A DNA stretch of 64,000 nucleotides from the NCBI RefSeq assembly GCF_947179165.1, contig NC_077242.1:22105097-22169096 (forward strand), given 5' to 3'. This document shows, piece by piece, positions 43,418 through 55,943 of the stretch. The stretch is from Solanum dulcamara (Eukaryota; Streptophyta; Magnoliopsida; Solanales; Solanaceae). How positions within the stretch are numbered: the first letter of the stretch is position 1; every line of letters begins with the position of its first letter. The notes beneath the pieces are model-generated. The model worked only from the letters and a program-made list of their open reading frames with translations, ran no database searches and was not told the DNA's origin. The position numbers were made by a program, and so were the translations under genes.

Positions 43418-45881
43418 TATCACGCCCCAGGAGGGTACCCTAGACGTGACCGGCACTAGAAAGCCATTTCTGACCTTCAAGAGAACCACCTAACTCAATC
43501 ATTCCGTCATTCAGTCAGATACGCTCAAAGGAACGCTCAATTATAACATGTTATTTACAATATGCGGGCTGAAGGCCAAACATGTTTAACTCAACTAAAT
43601 AAGTATAACAGGACTCCACAAAATAACAGTTCAACCTCCCCACACTCTAGTCTATGAAGCCTCTATCAAAGCCTGGAAGGTGCCAATGAAAAGCCCATGG
43701 CTACCAATAATCAAAATACAAAGACAAAACGAAAACTATGCAATGAGCTCAAGATCCTCCGAAAACTAGAAGGACTCACAAACTAGCTGAGAGTGTATGT
43801 GGATCTTCAATGGAGCGCCGGTTGATGATCTCTAGTACCTGTCTCTGCATCATGAAACGATACAGGCCAAATAGCGTTAGTACATGGAATGTACGAGTAT
43901 GTAAAATGGCCGGATGAAACAAACATCAAGAAGATATCAATATCACTCAGTACCTCAACTCATATATATACACATGAAAACTCACTCAAATGTCCTAAGT
44001 CTAACAAGAATAGTTTAGACGGGACTAACTCATAAACCACTCAATTCAACTAACTCGGAGCACTATCAAGACCTAAATGGGAGTTTCTGTTATCCGACAA
44101 CCATCACCTATGAGCCGGTGATAGTACAACAATCAGACGTTATTGCCACGTCCGTCCATACCTTGCCAGGGTATGAATGCCTCCCTAATCATGGATACCA
44201 TTGATTACTCAAGTCCTATCATTTCAGGACAATAAAATGGGAAACATCCGACTTTAACGGTTTGATCCCATGGAAAGCATCCAACTTTAATGGTTCTATC
44301 CTTACCTACGTTGGCGGCGTAGTTTCTGGGGTTCGAGTATAGACTATACTCTTACCCGCTTCGGTGCTCGATACTCCTCCCATAACTCCATGCTCATAAG
44401 ACTCCCTCCAATCATCTCAAATAAGCCCTTACGGCTAGTTTCATGTAGGACATTGCCAACTCATCAACTCTATTCTCATTTCCACTCAATTAAGTCATAA
44501 TGGCAAGTTCCATTTAGGACCTCGTCCACTCATCAATTCTATCCTCCAATTAACTCAATCAAGCCTCATTCAGATAAGCATTTATGACATCTCCTCAAGA
44601 CTCATCACAACTCTATGACTTTAGCTCAACAATTCAAGTAGAATAAAACATTTAAGGAAATTGACTTGAGCAACATAATCACATGGCTAAAGAGATCAAC
44701 AAAACATAATCACAAGTCATCTCCATCAACTCATACTAACATGAAGGTTTTAGGAACTTCTTAGCTCAACAACATCAACACATATAGCATCAAATAAATA
44801 GGGGACAAAACTTATTCAAACATAAACCATACCAAGAAACTCCATTTTCATGAACATCTAACCTCAAAGTAAGAGTAGGGCACATGGGTGGAATCAACCC
44901 ATGTTTTGGATAGCCTTACATACCTTAGTGAAGACTTGAAGAAAACCTTGATGTTGGGTCTTCAATGGAGGACTCAAATCTTAAAGCTCTTGGAACTCTT
45001 CTTGTTGGAAATAGAGATGAAGAAGAAGAGAGAGAGAGAGGAAAACTCCTAGGGCTTTTTAGAGAGAGAGAGAGGCTGCAAAATATGATCCCAAAATGGT
45101 CTAGGATGATACATATATAATTTGGGTAAGTTCCCAAATTGTCCTTTCTCAAAAAGTTCTGAAAATAGGCAAAAATACTCCAGCGTGATAGTGGTGCGTC
45201 GCGCCATTGCAGCGCCAGGCTGATTACGCCTAAAACCTACACATCTCGTAGTGGAGCATCGCGCCAAGGACCAAACTACTGAGGCACATTTTTGGCGCGA
45301 TAGTGGCGCGTCGCGCCCTTACAGCGCCAAGGCCAATATTTTCTGGTTTCTAGAAATTTGCTTGAAAAACCCTGCACACCTTTTAGTGGCGTGCCGCGCC
45401 AGAGCCCAAACTACTGAGGCATGTTTCTGGCGTGATAGTGGCGCATCGCGCCACTGTGGCTCCAAGCCCAATTTTCCAGCAATTGCAACCCAGGCCTAAA
45501 AATCTCTGCTGTGCTAGTTCATCTTAGGATCGTTATATCTTTCGACTCTGATCTCCAAAAATTATATTCTTGGTGGGGTTGGAAAGAAGACTCGACGAAC
45601 TTTAATTTGATGGGTCGTGGGCCACTCAGATTGTCATCTTTCAAAATATAGGGTTGTTAGAAGTCAACCCCTTATGTGAACTCCTCCTCAAACTTAGCCA
45701 CGACGAATCTCTTGGATTTGATTTGGTCCTAGGGGTCCTTCATGACCCCTCATCACCTCTAACACTGTTCAATTTCTCAAAGACTCATCTTACTCGTGAA
45801 AATGCTCTACAATACTCGAGTTTGATCCTACTCGAATACAAGAAGGTCCGAATCTTAGGGAAAATTTTGAGGGGTGTTACA
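43418..45881 (-). mobile_element. 3' LTR of element H
   Basis: In sense it starts TGTAACACCCCTC at 45881. Five GC-rich palindromic motifs lie at 45187-45452, and a TATATAT box in sense near 45112-45118. The hairpin at 43845-43865 has one G-T wobble. Short ORFs in the GC-rich region are not genes. Confidence 0.92.
45187..45452 (-). repeat. GC-rich palindromic repeats in LTR H (3' copy)
   Basis: Five copies of TAGTGGnGCnTCGCGCC-like sequence near 45189, 45249, 45301, 45385 and 45436. The best has the palindrome GGCGCG-T-CGCGCC. A longer unit beginning CCAAACTACTGAGGCA is duplicated. The base composition contrasts sharply with the surrounding AT-rich LTR. Confidence 0.88.
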
Positions 45882-45996
45882 TTATCTCCCCCGTGGGATC
45901 ATTCGTCCTCGAATAACGAGTAACCAAGAATGGACTCGGGGTGCAATTCACAATCAAAATTCAGTCATTCAATCAATCAAATTCTCAAACAATTAT

Positions 45997-46552
45997 CAAT
46001 CAAGACTCAAAATGCACAAATGAATTCAAGTCAAGGAAATGGGCATTACCTTCAACATTCTCATCGGTAGGCACGAATAGATGTGGATATTTAGATTTCA
46101 TAGATTCCTCCGCTTCCCATGTGGCTTCCTTAAAAAAATAGTTTCTCCATAGGACCTTGACTGAGGCGACCTCTTTGTTCCTCAATTTGCGGATTTGGCG
46201 ATCAAGAATTTGGATCGGAACCTCTTAATAGGATAAGCTATCCTTAACTCCGATACTATCAATGGGGACTACCAACGAGGGATCGCCCAAGCACTTTTTC
46301 AATATCGAAATGTGGAACACCGGATGAATAGATTCTAGCTCTGAGGGTAACTCCAACTCATAGGCAACACTCCCAATCCGCCTCAAAATCTGGTAAGGAC
46401 CAATATATCGAGGACTGAGCTTCCCTTTCCTTCCAAACCTCATGACACCCTTCATGGGTGACACTTTCAAATATACCCAATCACCCACCTCAAACTCTAA
46501 GTCTCTCCTCCTCACGTCGGTGTAAGATTTTTGGCGGCTTTGGGATGTCTTT
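45997..46552 (-). pseudogene. Integrase C terminus and chromodomain of element H
   Basis: The 3' end of H pol beyond the A insertion: QSRQKSYTDVRRRDLEFEVG, VYLKVSPMKGVMRFG, PVFHISILKKCLGDP, then a stop near 46224, then KEVASVKVLWRN and the tail KEATWEAEESMKSKYPHLF. It is in register with the part at 55944-60127 once the A element and one TCTTT copy are removed. A polypurine tract, read on the plus strand as TCTCCCCCGTGGG, adjoins LTR H near 45884-45896. Confidence 0.88.
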
Positions 46553-48703
46553 TGTAACAACCCCTAAAATGTTGTATGTCGGTATTTCAATTCTCGACGA
46601 AAATAATATAGCCTCTGTATTTTAGGCATAACTTTTCATAGGTTGGTCCAAATTAGGTGATTAAAATTTCTGGGTAACCACAACATCCTTACCTACAACT
46701 TTCATGAAGAACATATCTTAAGATTCGGAATATACGTAGGTCAACTAAATTAATCTTTGCAAGATATAGTACTGTGACGGAATTGAGTGTTTATAGAAGA
46801 AAATTCATATCTCACTGTAGGTTGCTCCAAATTGTCTGATTCTTAAACGATATGAAACTAGACTTTCATATCTACAATTCTTATGAAGACACCAAATTCT
46901 AATAAGGAATTTATCTTATTCAAATGCAGCTTTGAAAAAGAGTATTCTGTTAAAAAGAACTCATCTTACCTACCATGGAAATATCTAGATACATTTGACA
47001 TCATTCATGACATAAATTGTCCTCCATTTAACATCATCCATGACATCAATATATTCCATTAAATTTTCCGATTTTTCTTTATAATTATTTTATTTATTGT
47101 TAGGTTCCTCTTTCCCACCTATAAATACCCACCTTATTTCCTCATTTTATTCATCAAGCTTTCTTAAGCATTTCTTCTCTCTATATACTTCTTCTCAAAT
47201 ATAGTTTTAGTTTTAGTAGTATAAAAATACTACTCCGGTTATTCTTATACTCCGGGTAGTACACAAAATGCTCCAGCGAGAAGAAAAGGCTAGGGGTCCA
47301 AGAGTGTCCCAATTCAGAGTAAACCTTCGGATTTAAGGTATGTAAGGATTTTATAGCATTGATTAAGTTTGTCCATGCGCCCAATATTTAAATTCATTAT
47401 AATTGAGTTATAGTTGAGTTTTATCCAAATCTTGAATTCTAGATGAATTAATTCTTCTATTGAGTTTGATATATTTATGCATTAATATTATTATTATTGT
47501 TATCTTTCATATTATTGGAATTATTGTTCATGGCTACTTTCCCATAAATCCTAATTGATTTGATGTTCATGAATATTTTTACATATGTTTTGAGTAAAGA
47601 TGTTGGCTTTTTATTATTTTCGTTGATAAAAAAAAAGTTATATGAATTAATACTATATATGTATTTTATTGAGTTTTAAAAGAGCAAAAGAGTTGAGTTT
47701 GAATGAATTTGAGCAAATTATATTTTGAGCAAGATGTTTTGATGAGATGTAAATGATGTTTTTTGGAAGTATAATGATTGATGAACATGAAATGAGATGA
47801 GTTTGATGATTTAAATTAAAGTCCAATGAGACTAGATGATGAGTTTAATATGAGCACATATTTTGGGAGTAGTATTGAGCACCGAGTTGGGTAAGAGTTT
47901 AATTGACTCAAACCCCAGAACTACGTAGCCAGCGTAGGATGGAGGCTATGCCTCTTAAGTCCCAAAAAGAGGACTTTGATGAGTGGATCCAAGATGGTGA
48001 TGTCCTTTACCCTGGCAAGGTATTGGATGGATATGGCAACGACATCGCTTCGTTGTATCATCGCTAGCTCATAAGTGATGGTTGTCGGTTAGAGAAACTC
48101 CCAACTGAGTAAGCATTGCTTATTACTATTATTTTTATTATTATATTTTAAACTTGCATTACATATTGATGTTTAGATGATGTTGAGTTCTGAGCTGAGT
48201 TTTATTGAGAGGAGTTTCTTGATATATGTCCTTACCTTCTTGCCATTTTACATACTCGTACATTCCACGTACTGACGTCATTCGACCTGCATTGTTTTAT
48301 GATGTAGATACAGGTATTAGAGATCCTCAACAGGCGCATCGTTGTAGATCATTTCTTTTCGGCTATTTGGTGAGTCTTTCTTGTATTCAAAGGAACTCTT
48401 TATCCTTTTATTATTGTTGAGTGTGATGTTTCTTTTGAGGTAGCCATAGACATGTCATTGGACCATCTAAGAGTATTAAAGGCTTCATAGACAGAGTCTG
48501 ATGATGTAATCAGAGTAGTTCTCCTTAGAAACTACTTCTTATAAGAATTATCTATTTTTACTTTGATTATGACAATCCCATATTAGTATTCTTAAGTCTT
48601 CTGCTGATGAATAAATAAGAAATGAGACCAAGTGGTTCTCTCGGAAGCCAGAAATGGTTTCTCAGTGCCGGCCACGCCTAGGGTACCCTCTCGGGGTGTG
48701 ACA
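46553..48703 (+). mobile_element. 5' LTR of element A
   Basis: TATAAATA lies at 47121-47128, giving a likely transcription start about 30 bases on. The hairpin at about 48288-48308 has arms CTGCATT/GATGTAG that still pair through two G-U wobbles. GGTGAGT follows about 60 bases later. No gene is present in the LTR; small ORFs are incidental. Confidence 0.93.
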
Positions 48704-48707
48704 AACT

Positions 48708-48720
48708 TGGTATCAGAGAA
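48708..48720 (+). other. Primer binding site of element A
   Basis: TGGTATCAGAGAA, complementary to initiator tRNA-Met over its first 11 bases, four bases inside the LTR. Confidence 0.88.
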
Positions 48721-48920
48721 TAGAGTTCAAGAGTCCTAGGGTGTCTATGAAGCCGTGTCTAGTAGAGTCTTGTTTATGGGTGTGTCGTGCACCACACTTA
48801 TAATCAGGAAACTATAGGACATTAGGAATTATTTCACTTCTTTCATAATCTGAGTTTGTGCGATAGAGTTTAACTCTATAAAAGCTTTCTTTCTAATTCG
48901 TGTGTTTACATGTTTCAGAC

Positions 48921-50196
48921 ATGCCTCCTAAACGTTCAGCTAGTCAGAGGAACGCTGCCAGCAGTGAGGTTCCACAGTTAGTGATTCCTCCACGGAGGAC
49001 TAGGGGCCGACCTGCAAGGTCTACTGAGGTACCCCAAGTACCTACTGTTTAGACTACTCCTACTTCTGAGGAAGATTTTCGAGGAGTGATTGCTATGCTC
49101 ACCCAGTTGGTGGCTGCTCGAAATAGTAGCCAAAGGTCTCCAACTCCTAGCTCTAGTTATCAAGAGCCGTCTGCTGCCACGAGGATCAGAGATTTTCTGA
49201 GAATGAATCCGCTAATCTTCACGGGTTCCAACGTTGATGAAGACCCCCAAAATTTCATTGATGAGATGTGGAAGATACTAAAAGCGATGCATGCTACAGA
49301 GATTGAGGGGGTTGAGTTGGTGTCTTATCAACTCAAAGATGTGGCAAATGTATGGTATAACCAGTGGGAAGAAAGTAGAGGTAAGGATGCAGAGCCTGCT
49401 CTTTGGGATGAGTTTGAAAGAGCATTTCTTGATAACTTCTTTCCCCAAGAGCTACGTGAAGCAAAAATTGAGGAGTTTGTGAACCTCAAGCAAGAGAGTA
49501 TGACTGTGAAAGAGTATAGTTTGAAGTTTATTCAATTGTCCAAATATGCCCCAGAAATGATTCCTCATATGAGGTCTAAGATGAGGAAGTTTGTCTCTGG
49601 CCTAGGCAAACATGTAAAGAGAGAATGTAAGGCAATGCTAATGATTTCTGATATGGATTTTTCTAGATTGATGGTATATGCTCAGCAAGTTGAGGATGAC
49701 AAGAAAAAGGACCGAGAGGAACACCTAAGCAAGAAGGCTAAGTCTACTGGGCATGAGAATGAGCAGAAGCAAGGGAAGGGTAACAAGTCTTTCTTTCAGA
49801 AAAGGTCTTCCAATTATACACCTTCCCCAACAAATGCGTTTACACCTAATACCAGGTATGATCAGAGATCGCTAAGTCACTAAAACTTCCGATCTCAAGG
49901 TTCTCAGTCCCAATTAAGTATGGCTCAAGGTTTTAGAGGAAAACCACCATGTGCTAGATATGGGAGGCTCCATTTGGGAGAGTGTCGTGTGGGCACCAAT
50001 GCTTGCTACGGATGTGGAAAGACAAGTCACTTCCAGAATGAGTGTCCTTCAAAGAGGCAGAGAGATGGAAGTAGTAGAGCTCAGTTTTCTTCTGCAGCTC
50101 CACAGAATATAAGTAATCATAGAGGTGCAGCTTCAAGTGTAGGTGGGGGAACCAACCGTCTGTATGCTATGGGTAGTCGCCAAGACCAAGAAAATA
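48921..50196 (+). pseudogene. gag of element A
   Basis: ATG at 48921 (MPPKRSASQRNAASSEVP), one frame throughout, with TAG at 49050-49052 and TAA at 49881-49883. The capsid-like domain has TRIRDFLRMNPLIFTGSN, GVELVSYQLKDVANVWY, FFPQELREAKIEEF and the MRKFVSGLGKHVKRECK helix. Two zinc knuckles follow. The first is damaged ([12 protein letters not shown], second Cys replaced by Tyr); the second, [14 protein letters not shown], is intact. In this family gag and pol share one frame, and here too pol follows with no gap. Confidence 0.92.
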
Positions 50197-51680
50197 CACC
50201 CGATGTTGTTACTAGTATGCTCCGAGTCCTTTCTTTTTATGTGTATGCATTACTTGATCCGGGTGCTATATTATCTTTTGTGACTCCTTACTTGGCTAGT
50301 AAATTTGAGATCCTTCCTGAGTGTCTTCATGAGCCTTTCAGTGTGTCTACTCTTGTTGGTGAGTCTATCTTAGCTGAGAGGGTCTATAGAAATTGTATTG
50401 TATCAATCTATCATAGGGATACCATGGCTGACTTAGTTGAGTTGGACATGGTTGATTTTGATGTGATTCTTGGCATGGATTGGCTTTATTCTTGTTATGC
50501 TTCAGTTGATTGTAGGGCCCGAATTGTCAAGTTTCAATTTCCAAATGAGCCTATCTTAGAGTGGAAGGGGAATTCTGTAGTGCCTAGGGGTAAATTTATT
50601 TCCTACCTTAAGGCCAGAAAATTAATCTCTAAGGGATGTATATATCATATAGTCCGAGTCAAAAATATTAATGATCAGACTCCATCTCTTGAGTCAGTTC
50701 CCATTGTGAATGAGTTTCCTGAAGTCTTTCCTGAGGATCTACCCGGAATCCCTCCTGATAGAGAGATAGACTTTGGTATTGATATCCTTCCTGATTCACA
50801 ACCTATCTCCATTCCTCCTTATAGATGGCTCCTGTTGAGTTGAAAGAGTTGAAAGAACAACTGAAAGACCTCCTAGATAAGGGGTTTATTAGGCCAAGTG
50901 TCTCACCTTGGGGCGCTCCTGTCCTATTCGTGCGAAAGAAAGATGGGTCCCTTAGAATGTGCATTGATTACCGACAACTAAACAAGGTCACCATTAAAAA
51001 CAAGTACCCTCTCCCCAGAATAGATGATTTATTTGACCAACTTCAGGGTGCCACATGCTTCTCTAAGATAGACCTCAGATCAGGCTATCACCAGTTGAAA
51101 GTGAGAGAATGTGACATCCCAAAGACGGCTTTTCGAACCCACTATGGTCATTTTGAGTTTCTTGTTATGTCCTTTAGATTGACAAATGCTCCAGCAGCTT
51201 TTATGGACCTCATGAACCGAGTATTTAAGCCATACCTAGATACGTTTGTAATTGTCTTTATCGATGATATTTTGGTCTACTCTAAAAGTAAGAGTGAGCA
51301 TGCTAATCACCTTAGGATTATCCTTCAAACTCTTAAGGAGGAGGAGTTGTATGCTAAGTTTTCAAAGTGTGAGTTTTGGCTTAAGTCTATAGCATTCCTA
51401 GGCCATATTATATCTGGGATGGAATCCAAGTTGATACTCAAAAGATTGAGGCAGTTAAGAACTGGCCCCGACCCACCTCTCCAACCGACATAAGGAGTTT
51501 CTTAGGTTTGGATGGTTACTACAGGAGGTTTGTTGAGGGATTTTCATCCATATCCTCACCATTGACTAAGCTGACTCAGAAGAAGGCTAAGTTTCAATGG
51601 TCTGATGCTTGTGAGAAAAGTTTTCAAGAGTTGAAAGCTAGATTGACTACTGCTTCAGTACTATCCCTACCCTAAGGAAC
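50197..51680 (+). pseudogene. Protease and reverse transcriptase of element A
   Basis: Protease has [11 protein letters not shown] (DPG at the active site, usual for this clade) and [15 protein letters not shown] follows from [15 protein letters not shown] through [20 protein letters not shown] and intact [10 protein letters not shown] frameshift lies near 50825 (one base missing relative to families B and H), another near 51417, and a TAA near 51675 before RNase H. Within [12 protein letters not shown] reads [10 protein letters not shown]. Neither protein can be made whole. Confidence 0.92.
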
Positions 51681-53646
51681 AAATGGTTTTGTAATCTATT
51701 GTGATGCTTCAAGAGTTGGGTTGGGATGTGTATTGATGCAGAAAGGTAAGGTCATTGCCTATGCCTCCAGGCAGCTTAAGACTCATGAGAGAAACTACCC
51801 CACTCATGACCTTGAGTTGGTAGCTGTGGTATTTGCTCTTAAGATCTGGCGTCACTATCTTTATGGTGTACATGTGGATGTGTTCACAAACCATAAGAGC
51901 TTACAGTATGTATTCAGCCAGAAGGAGCTGAATTTGAGGCAGAGGAAATGGCTAGAGTTGCTCAAGAATTATGACATGAGCATTCTCTACCACCCAGGTA
52001 AAGCAAATGTAGTTGCTGATGCTCTTAGCAGGTTATCTATGGGGAGTACAACCCATGTGGAAGAGGAAAAAAAGGAGTTGGCAAAGGAAGTGCATAGACT
52101 TGCGCATTTGGGAGTTCAACTTATTGACTCTAGTGAGGGTGGTACAATAGTACTAAATGGAGCTGAATCATCTCTAGTTGCAGAGGTGAAAGAAAAGCAA
52201 GATCAGGATCCCATTCTTCTTCAACTGAAGGATGAGGTTCACAAGCAAAAGGTAATGGCTTTTACCAAAGGGGGAGATGGAGTGTTGAGATATCAAGAAA
52301 GATTATGTGTTCCAAGTGTTGATGGTATTAGGGAGAGAATCATGAAAGAAGCCCATAATTCTAAGTATTCCATCCATCCAGGTTCAATAAAGATGTATCA
52401 TGACTTGAGAGAAGTATACTGGTGGAGTGTAATGAAGAAAGATATAGCAGAGTTTGTGTCCAAGTGCCCGAATTGCCAACAAGTTAAAGTTGAGCACCAA
52501 AGGCCTTGTGGAGTGGCTCAGAATATAGAGATCCCGGAATGGAAATGGGAAATGATCAATATGGACTTCATTACCGGTTTACCACGAACTCGCAAACAAC
52601 ATGACTCTATTTGGGTGATTGTGGATAGGATGACCAAATCGGCCCATTTCTTGCCAGTTAAGACTACGAACACTGCAGAGGATTATGCCAAACTGTATCT
52701 TAGAGAGATTGTTAGACTGCATGGAGTTCCTTTGTCTATCATCTTTGATAGGGGAGCTCAATTTACTGCTCAGTTTTGGAAGTCATTTCAGAAGGGCTTG
52801 GGTTCAAGAGTGAACCTTAGTACTGCTTTTCCTCCGCAAACAGATGGCTAGGCAGAGCGTACGATACAGACTTTGGAGGATATGTTAAGAGCCTGTGTCA
52901 TTGACTTCAAAGGTAATTGGGATGATCATTTACCACTTATTGAGTTTGCATACAATAATAGTTTCCATTCGAGTATTCAAATGGCTCCTTTTGAAGCTCT
53001 GTATGGGAGGAGATGTAGATCACCAATTGGTTGGTTTGAAGTTGGTGAAGCTGAGTTGATTGGACCAGACTTGGTTCACCAAGCTATGGAGAAGGTGAAA
53101 AACATACAAGAGAGGTTGAGGACTGCTCAAAGTCGCCAGAAATCCTACACTGATGTTAGAAGAAGAGATTTGGAGTTTAAAGTGTACGATTGGGTATACT
53201 TGAAAGTTTCACCCATGAAGGGTGTGATGAGATTTGAAAAGAAAGGGAAGCTTAGTCCCCGCTACATTGGTCCTTATCAAATTATGAGGAGGGTAGGTAA
53301 TGTAGCCTATGAATTGGAGTTGCCCTCAGAATTAGCTGCTATTCATCCCGTGTTTCACATCTCTATACTTAAGAAGTGTTTGGGAGATCCTTCACTTGTT
53401 GTCCCAGCTGAGAGCATTGGGGTGAAAGAGAGTTTGAGTTATGAAGAGATTCTAGTTCAAATTCTTGATCGTTAGGTTCGCAAATTAAGAACTAAGGAAG
53501 TGGCATCTGTCAAAGTCCTATGGCGAAATCAATTTGTTGAAGAGGCTACATGGGAAGCAGAAAAAGATATGAAGGCTAACTATCCTCATCTATTTGTGCC
53601 TTCTGATAATGATGTTCAAGGTAATATTCCGTATTTCTACCTTTGA
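51681..53646 (+). pseudogene. RNase H, integrase and chromodomain of element A
   Basis: RNase H runs from [18 protein letters not shown] to [15 protein letters not shown]. The integrase finger has [11 protein letters not shown] and [11 protein letters not shown], and the core has [19 protein letters not shown] and [14 protein letters not shown] at 52849-52851 replaces the residue two before the catalytic glutamate, and TAG at 53473-53475 interrupts the tail before KEVASVKVLWRN and EEATWEAEKDM. Stop TGA at 53644-53646. The pol fragment at 5107-6778 shares the first TAG, so both derive from an already defective ancestor or one copies the other. Confidence 0.92.
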
Positions 53647-53772
53647 ATCGATGTTTATTCTTGAGTTTGAGTCATTGACCATTTGAGTATCAGAGTTTTT
53701 GAGAAATTGATGTATTGATGATATTCATTCTTTATGTCTCCTATTTTCATCTTCATTCGAGGACGAATGATA

Positions 53773-53786
53773 CCAAGGGGGAGATA
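53773..53786 (+). other. Polypurine tract of element A
   Basis: CCAAGGGGGAGATA immediately upstream of the 3' LTR. Confidence 0.85.
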
Positions 53787-53787
53787 T

Positions 53788-55938
53788 TGTAACAACCCCT
53801 AAAATGTTGTATGTCGGTATTTCAATTCTCAACGAAAATAATACAACCTCTGTATTTTGGGCATAACTTTTCATAGGTTGGTCCAAATTAGGTGATTCAA
53901 ATTTCTAGGTAACCACAACATCCTTACCTACAACTTTCATGGAACATATCTTAAGATTCGGAGTATAAGTAGGTCAAATAAATTAATCTTTGCAAGATAT
54001 AGTACTGTGATGGAATTGAGTATTTATAGAAGAAAATTCATATCTCACTGTAGGTTGATCCAAATTTGTTTATTCTTAAACGATATGAAACTAGACTTCC
54101 ATATCTACAATTCTTATGAAGACACCAAATCCTAATAAGGAATTTATCTTATTCAAATGCAGCTTTGAAAAAGAGTATTCTGTTAAAAAGAACTCATCTT
54201 ACCTACCATAGAAACATCTAGATACATTTGACATCATTCATGACATAAATTGTCCTCCATTTAACATCATCCATGACATCAATATATTCTATTAAATTTT
54301 TAGATTTTTCTTTATAATTATTTTATTTATTGTTAGGTCCCTCTTTCTCACCTATAAATACCCAACTTATTTCCTCATTTTATTCATCAAGCTTTCTTAA
54401 GCATTTCTTCTCTCTATATACTTCTTCTCAAATATAGTTTTAGTTTTAGTAGTATAAAAATACTATTCTGGTTATTCTTATAATCCGGGTAGAACACAAA
54501 ACGCTCCAGCGAGAAGAAAAGGCTAGGGGTCCAAGAGTGTCCCAATTCGGAGTAAACCTTCGGATTTAAGGTATGTAAGGCTTTCATAGCATTGGATTAA
54601 GTTCGTCCATGCGCCCAATATTTAAATTCATTATAATTGAGTTATAGTTGAGTTTTATCCAAATCTTGAATTCTAGATGAATTAATTCTTCTATTGAGTT
54701 TGATATATTTATGCATTAATATTATTATTATTGTTATCTCTCATATTATTGGAATTATTGTTCATGGCTACTTTCTCATAAATCCTAATTGATTTGATGT
54801 TCATGAATATTTTTACATATGTTTTGAGTAAAGATGTTGGCTTTTTATTATTTTCATTGATAAAAAAAAAGTTATATGAATTAATACTATATATGTATTT
54901 TATTGAGTTTTAAAAGAGCAAAAGAGTTGAGTTTGAATGAATTTGAGCAAATGATATTTTGAGCAAGATGTTTTGATGAGATGTAAATGATGTTTTTTGG
55001 AAGTATAATGATTGATGAACATGAAATGAGATGAGTTTGATGATTTAAATTAAAGTCCAATGAGACTAGATGATGAGTTTAATATGAGCACATATTTTGG
55101 GAGTAGTATTGAGCACCAAGTTGGGTAAGAGTTTAATTGACTCAAACCCCAGAACTACGTAGCTAGCGTAGGATGGAGGTTATGCCTCTTAAGTCCCAAA
55201 AAGAGGACTTTGATGAGTGGATCCAAGATAGTGATGTCCTTTACCCTGGCAAGGTATTGGATGGATATGGCAACGACATCGCTTCGTTGTATCATCGCTA
55301 GCTCATAAGTGATGGTTGTCGGTTAGAGAAACTCCCAACTGAGTAAGCATTGCTTATTACTATTATTTTTATTATTATATTTTAAACTTGCATTACATAT
55401 TGATGTTGAGATGATGTTGAGTTCTGAGCTGAGTTTTATTGAGAGGAGTTTCTTGATATTTGTCCTTACCTTCCTGCCATTTTACATACTCGTACATTCC
55501 ACGTACTGACGTCATTCGACCTGCATCGTTTTATGATGCAGATACAGGTATTAGAGATCCTCAACAGGCGCATCGTTGAAGATCATTTCTTTTCGGCTAT
55601 TTGGTGAGTCCTTCTTGTATTCGAAGGAACTCCTTATCCTTTTATTATTATTGAGTGTGATGTTTCTTTTGAGGTAGCCATGGACATGTCATTGGCACCA
55701 TTTAAGAGTATTAGAGGCTTAATAGACAGAGTCTGATGATGTAATCGGAGTAGTTCTCCTTAGAAACTACTTCTTATAAGAATTATCTATTTTTCCTTTG
55801 ATTATGACAAGCCCACATTAGTATTCTTAAGTCTTCCGCTGATGAATAAATAAGAAATGAGACCAAGTGATTCTCTCGGAAGCCAGAAATGGTTTCTGAG
55901 TGCCGGCCACGCCTAGGGTACCCTCTCGGGGCGTGACA
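53788..55938 (+). mobile_element. 3' LTR of element A
   Basis: TATAAATA at 54353-54360, perfect hairpin CTGCATC/GATGCAG at 55521-55541, GGTGAGT about 60 bases on, end GGGGCGTGACA at 55938 followed by TCTTT. Confidence 0.94.
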
Positions 55939-55943
55939 TCTTT

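Larger units (their letters stand above)
46553..55938 (+). mobile_element. Full-length Ty3/gypsy element A nested in element H
   Basis: 9386 bp with two 2151-bp LTRs (46553-48703 and 53788-55938), primer site, gag-pol, polypurine tract and identical TCTTT target duplications (46548-46552 and 55939-55943). About a dozen differences are visible in the first 245 bases of the LTR pair. It is structurally complete but coding-defective, and is the most intact element in the window. Confidence 0.96.

Noticed and set aside
45251..45499. 82-aa ORF with repeated HFWRDSGASRP-like units
   Set aside because: It reads through the GC-rich DNA repeats of LTR H on the antisense strand. The second LTR gives a similar ORF only because the DNA is the same.
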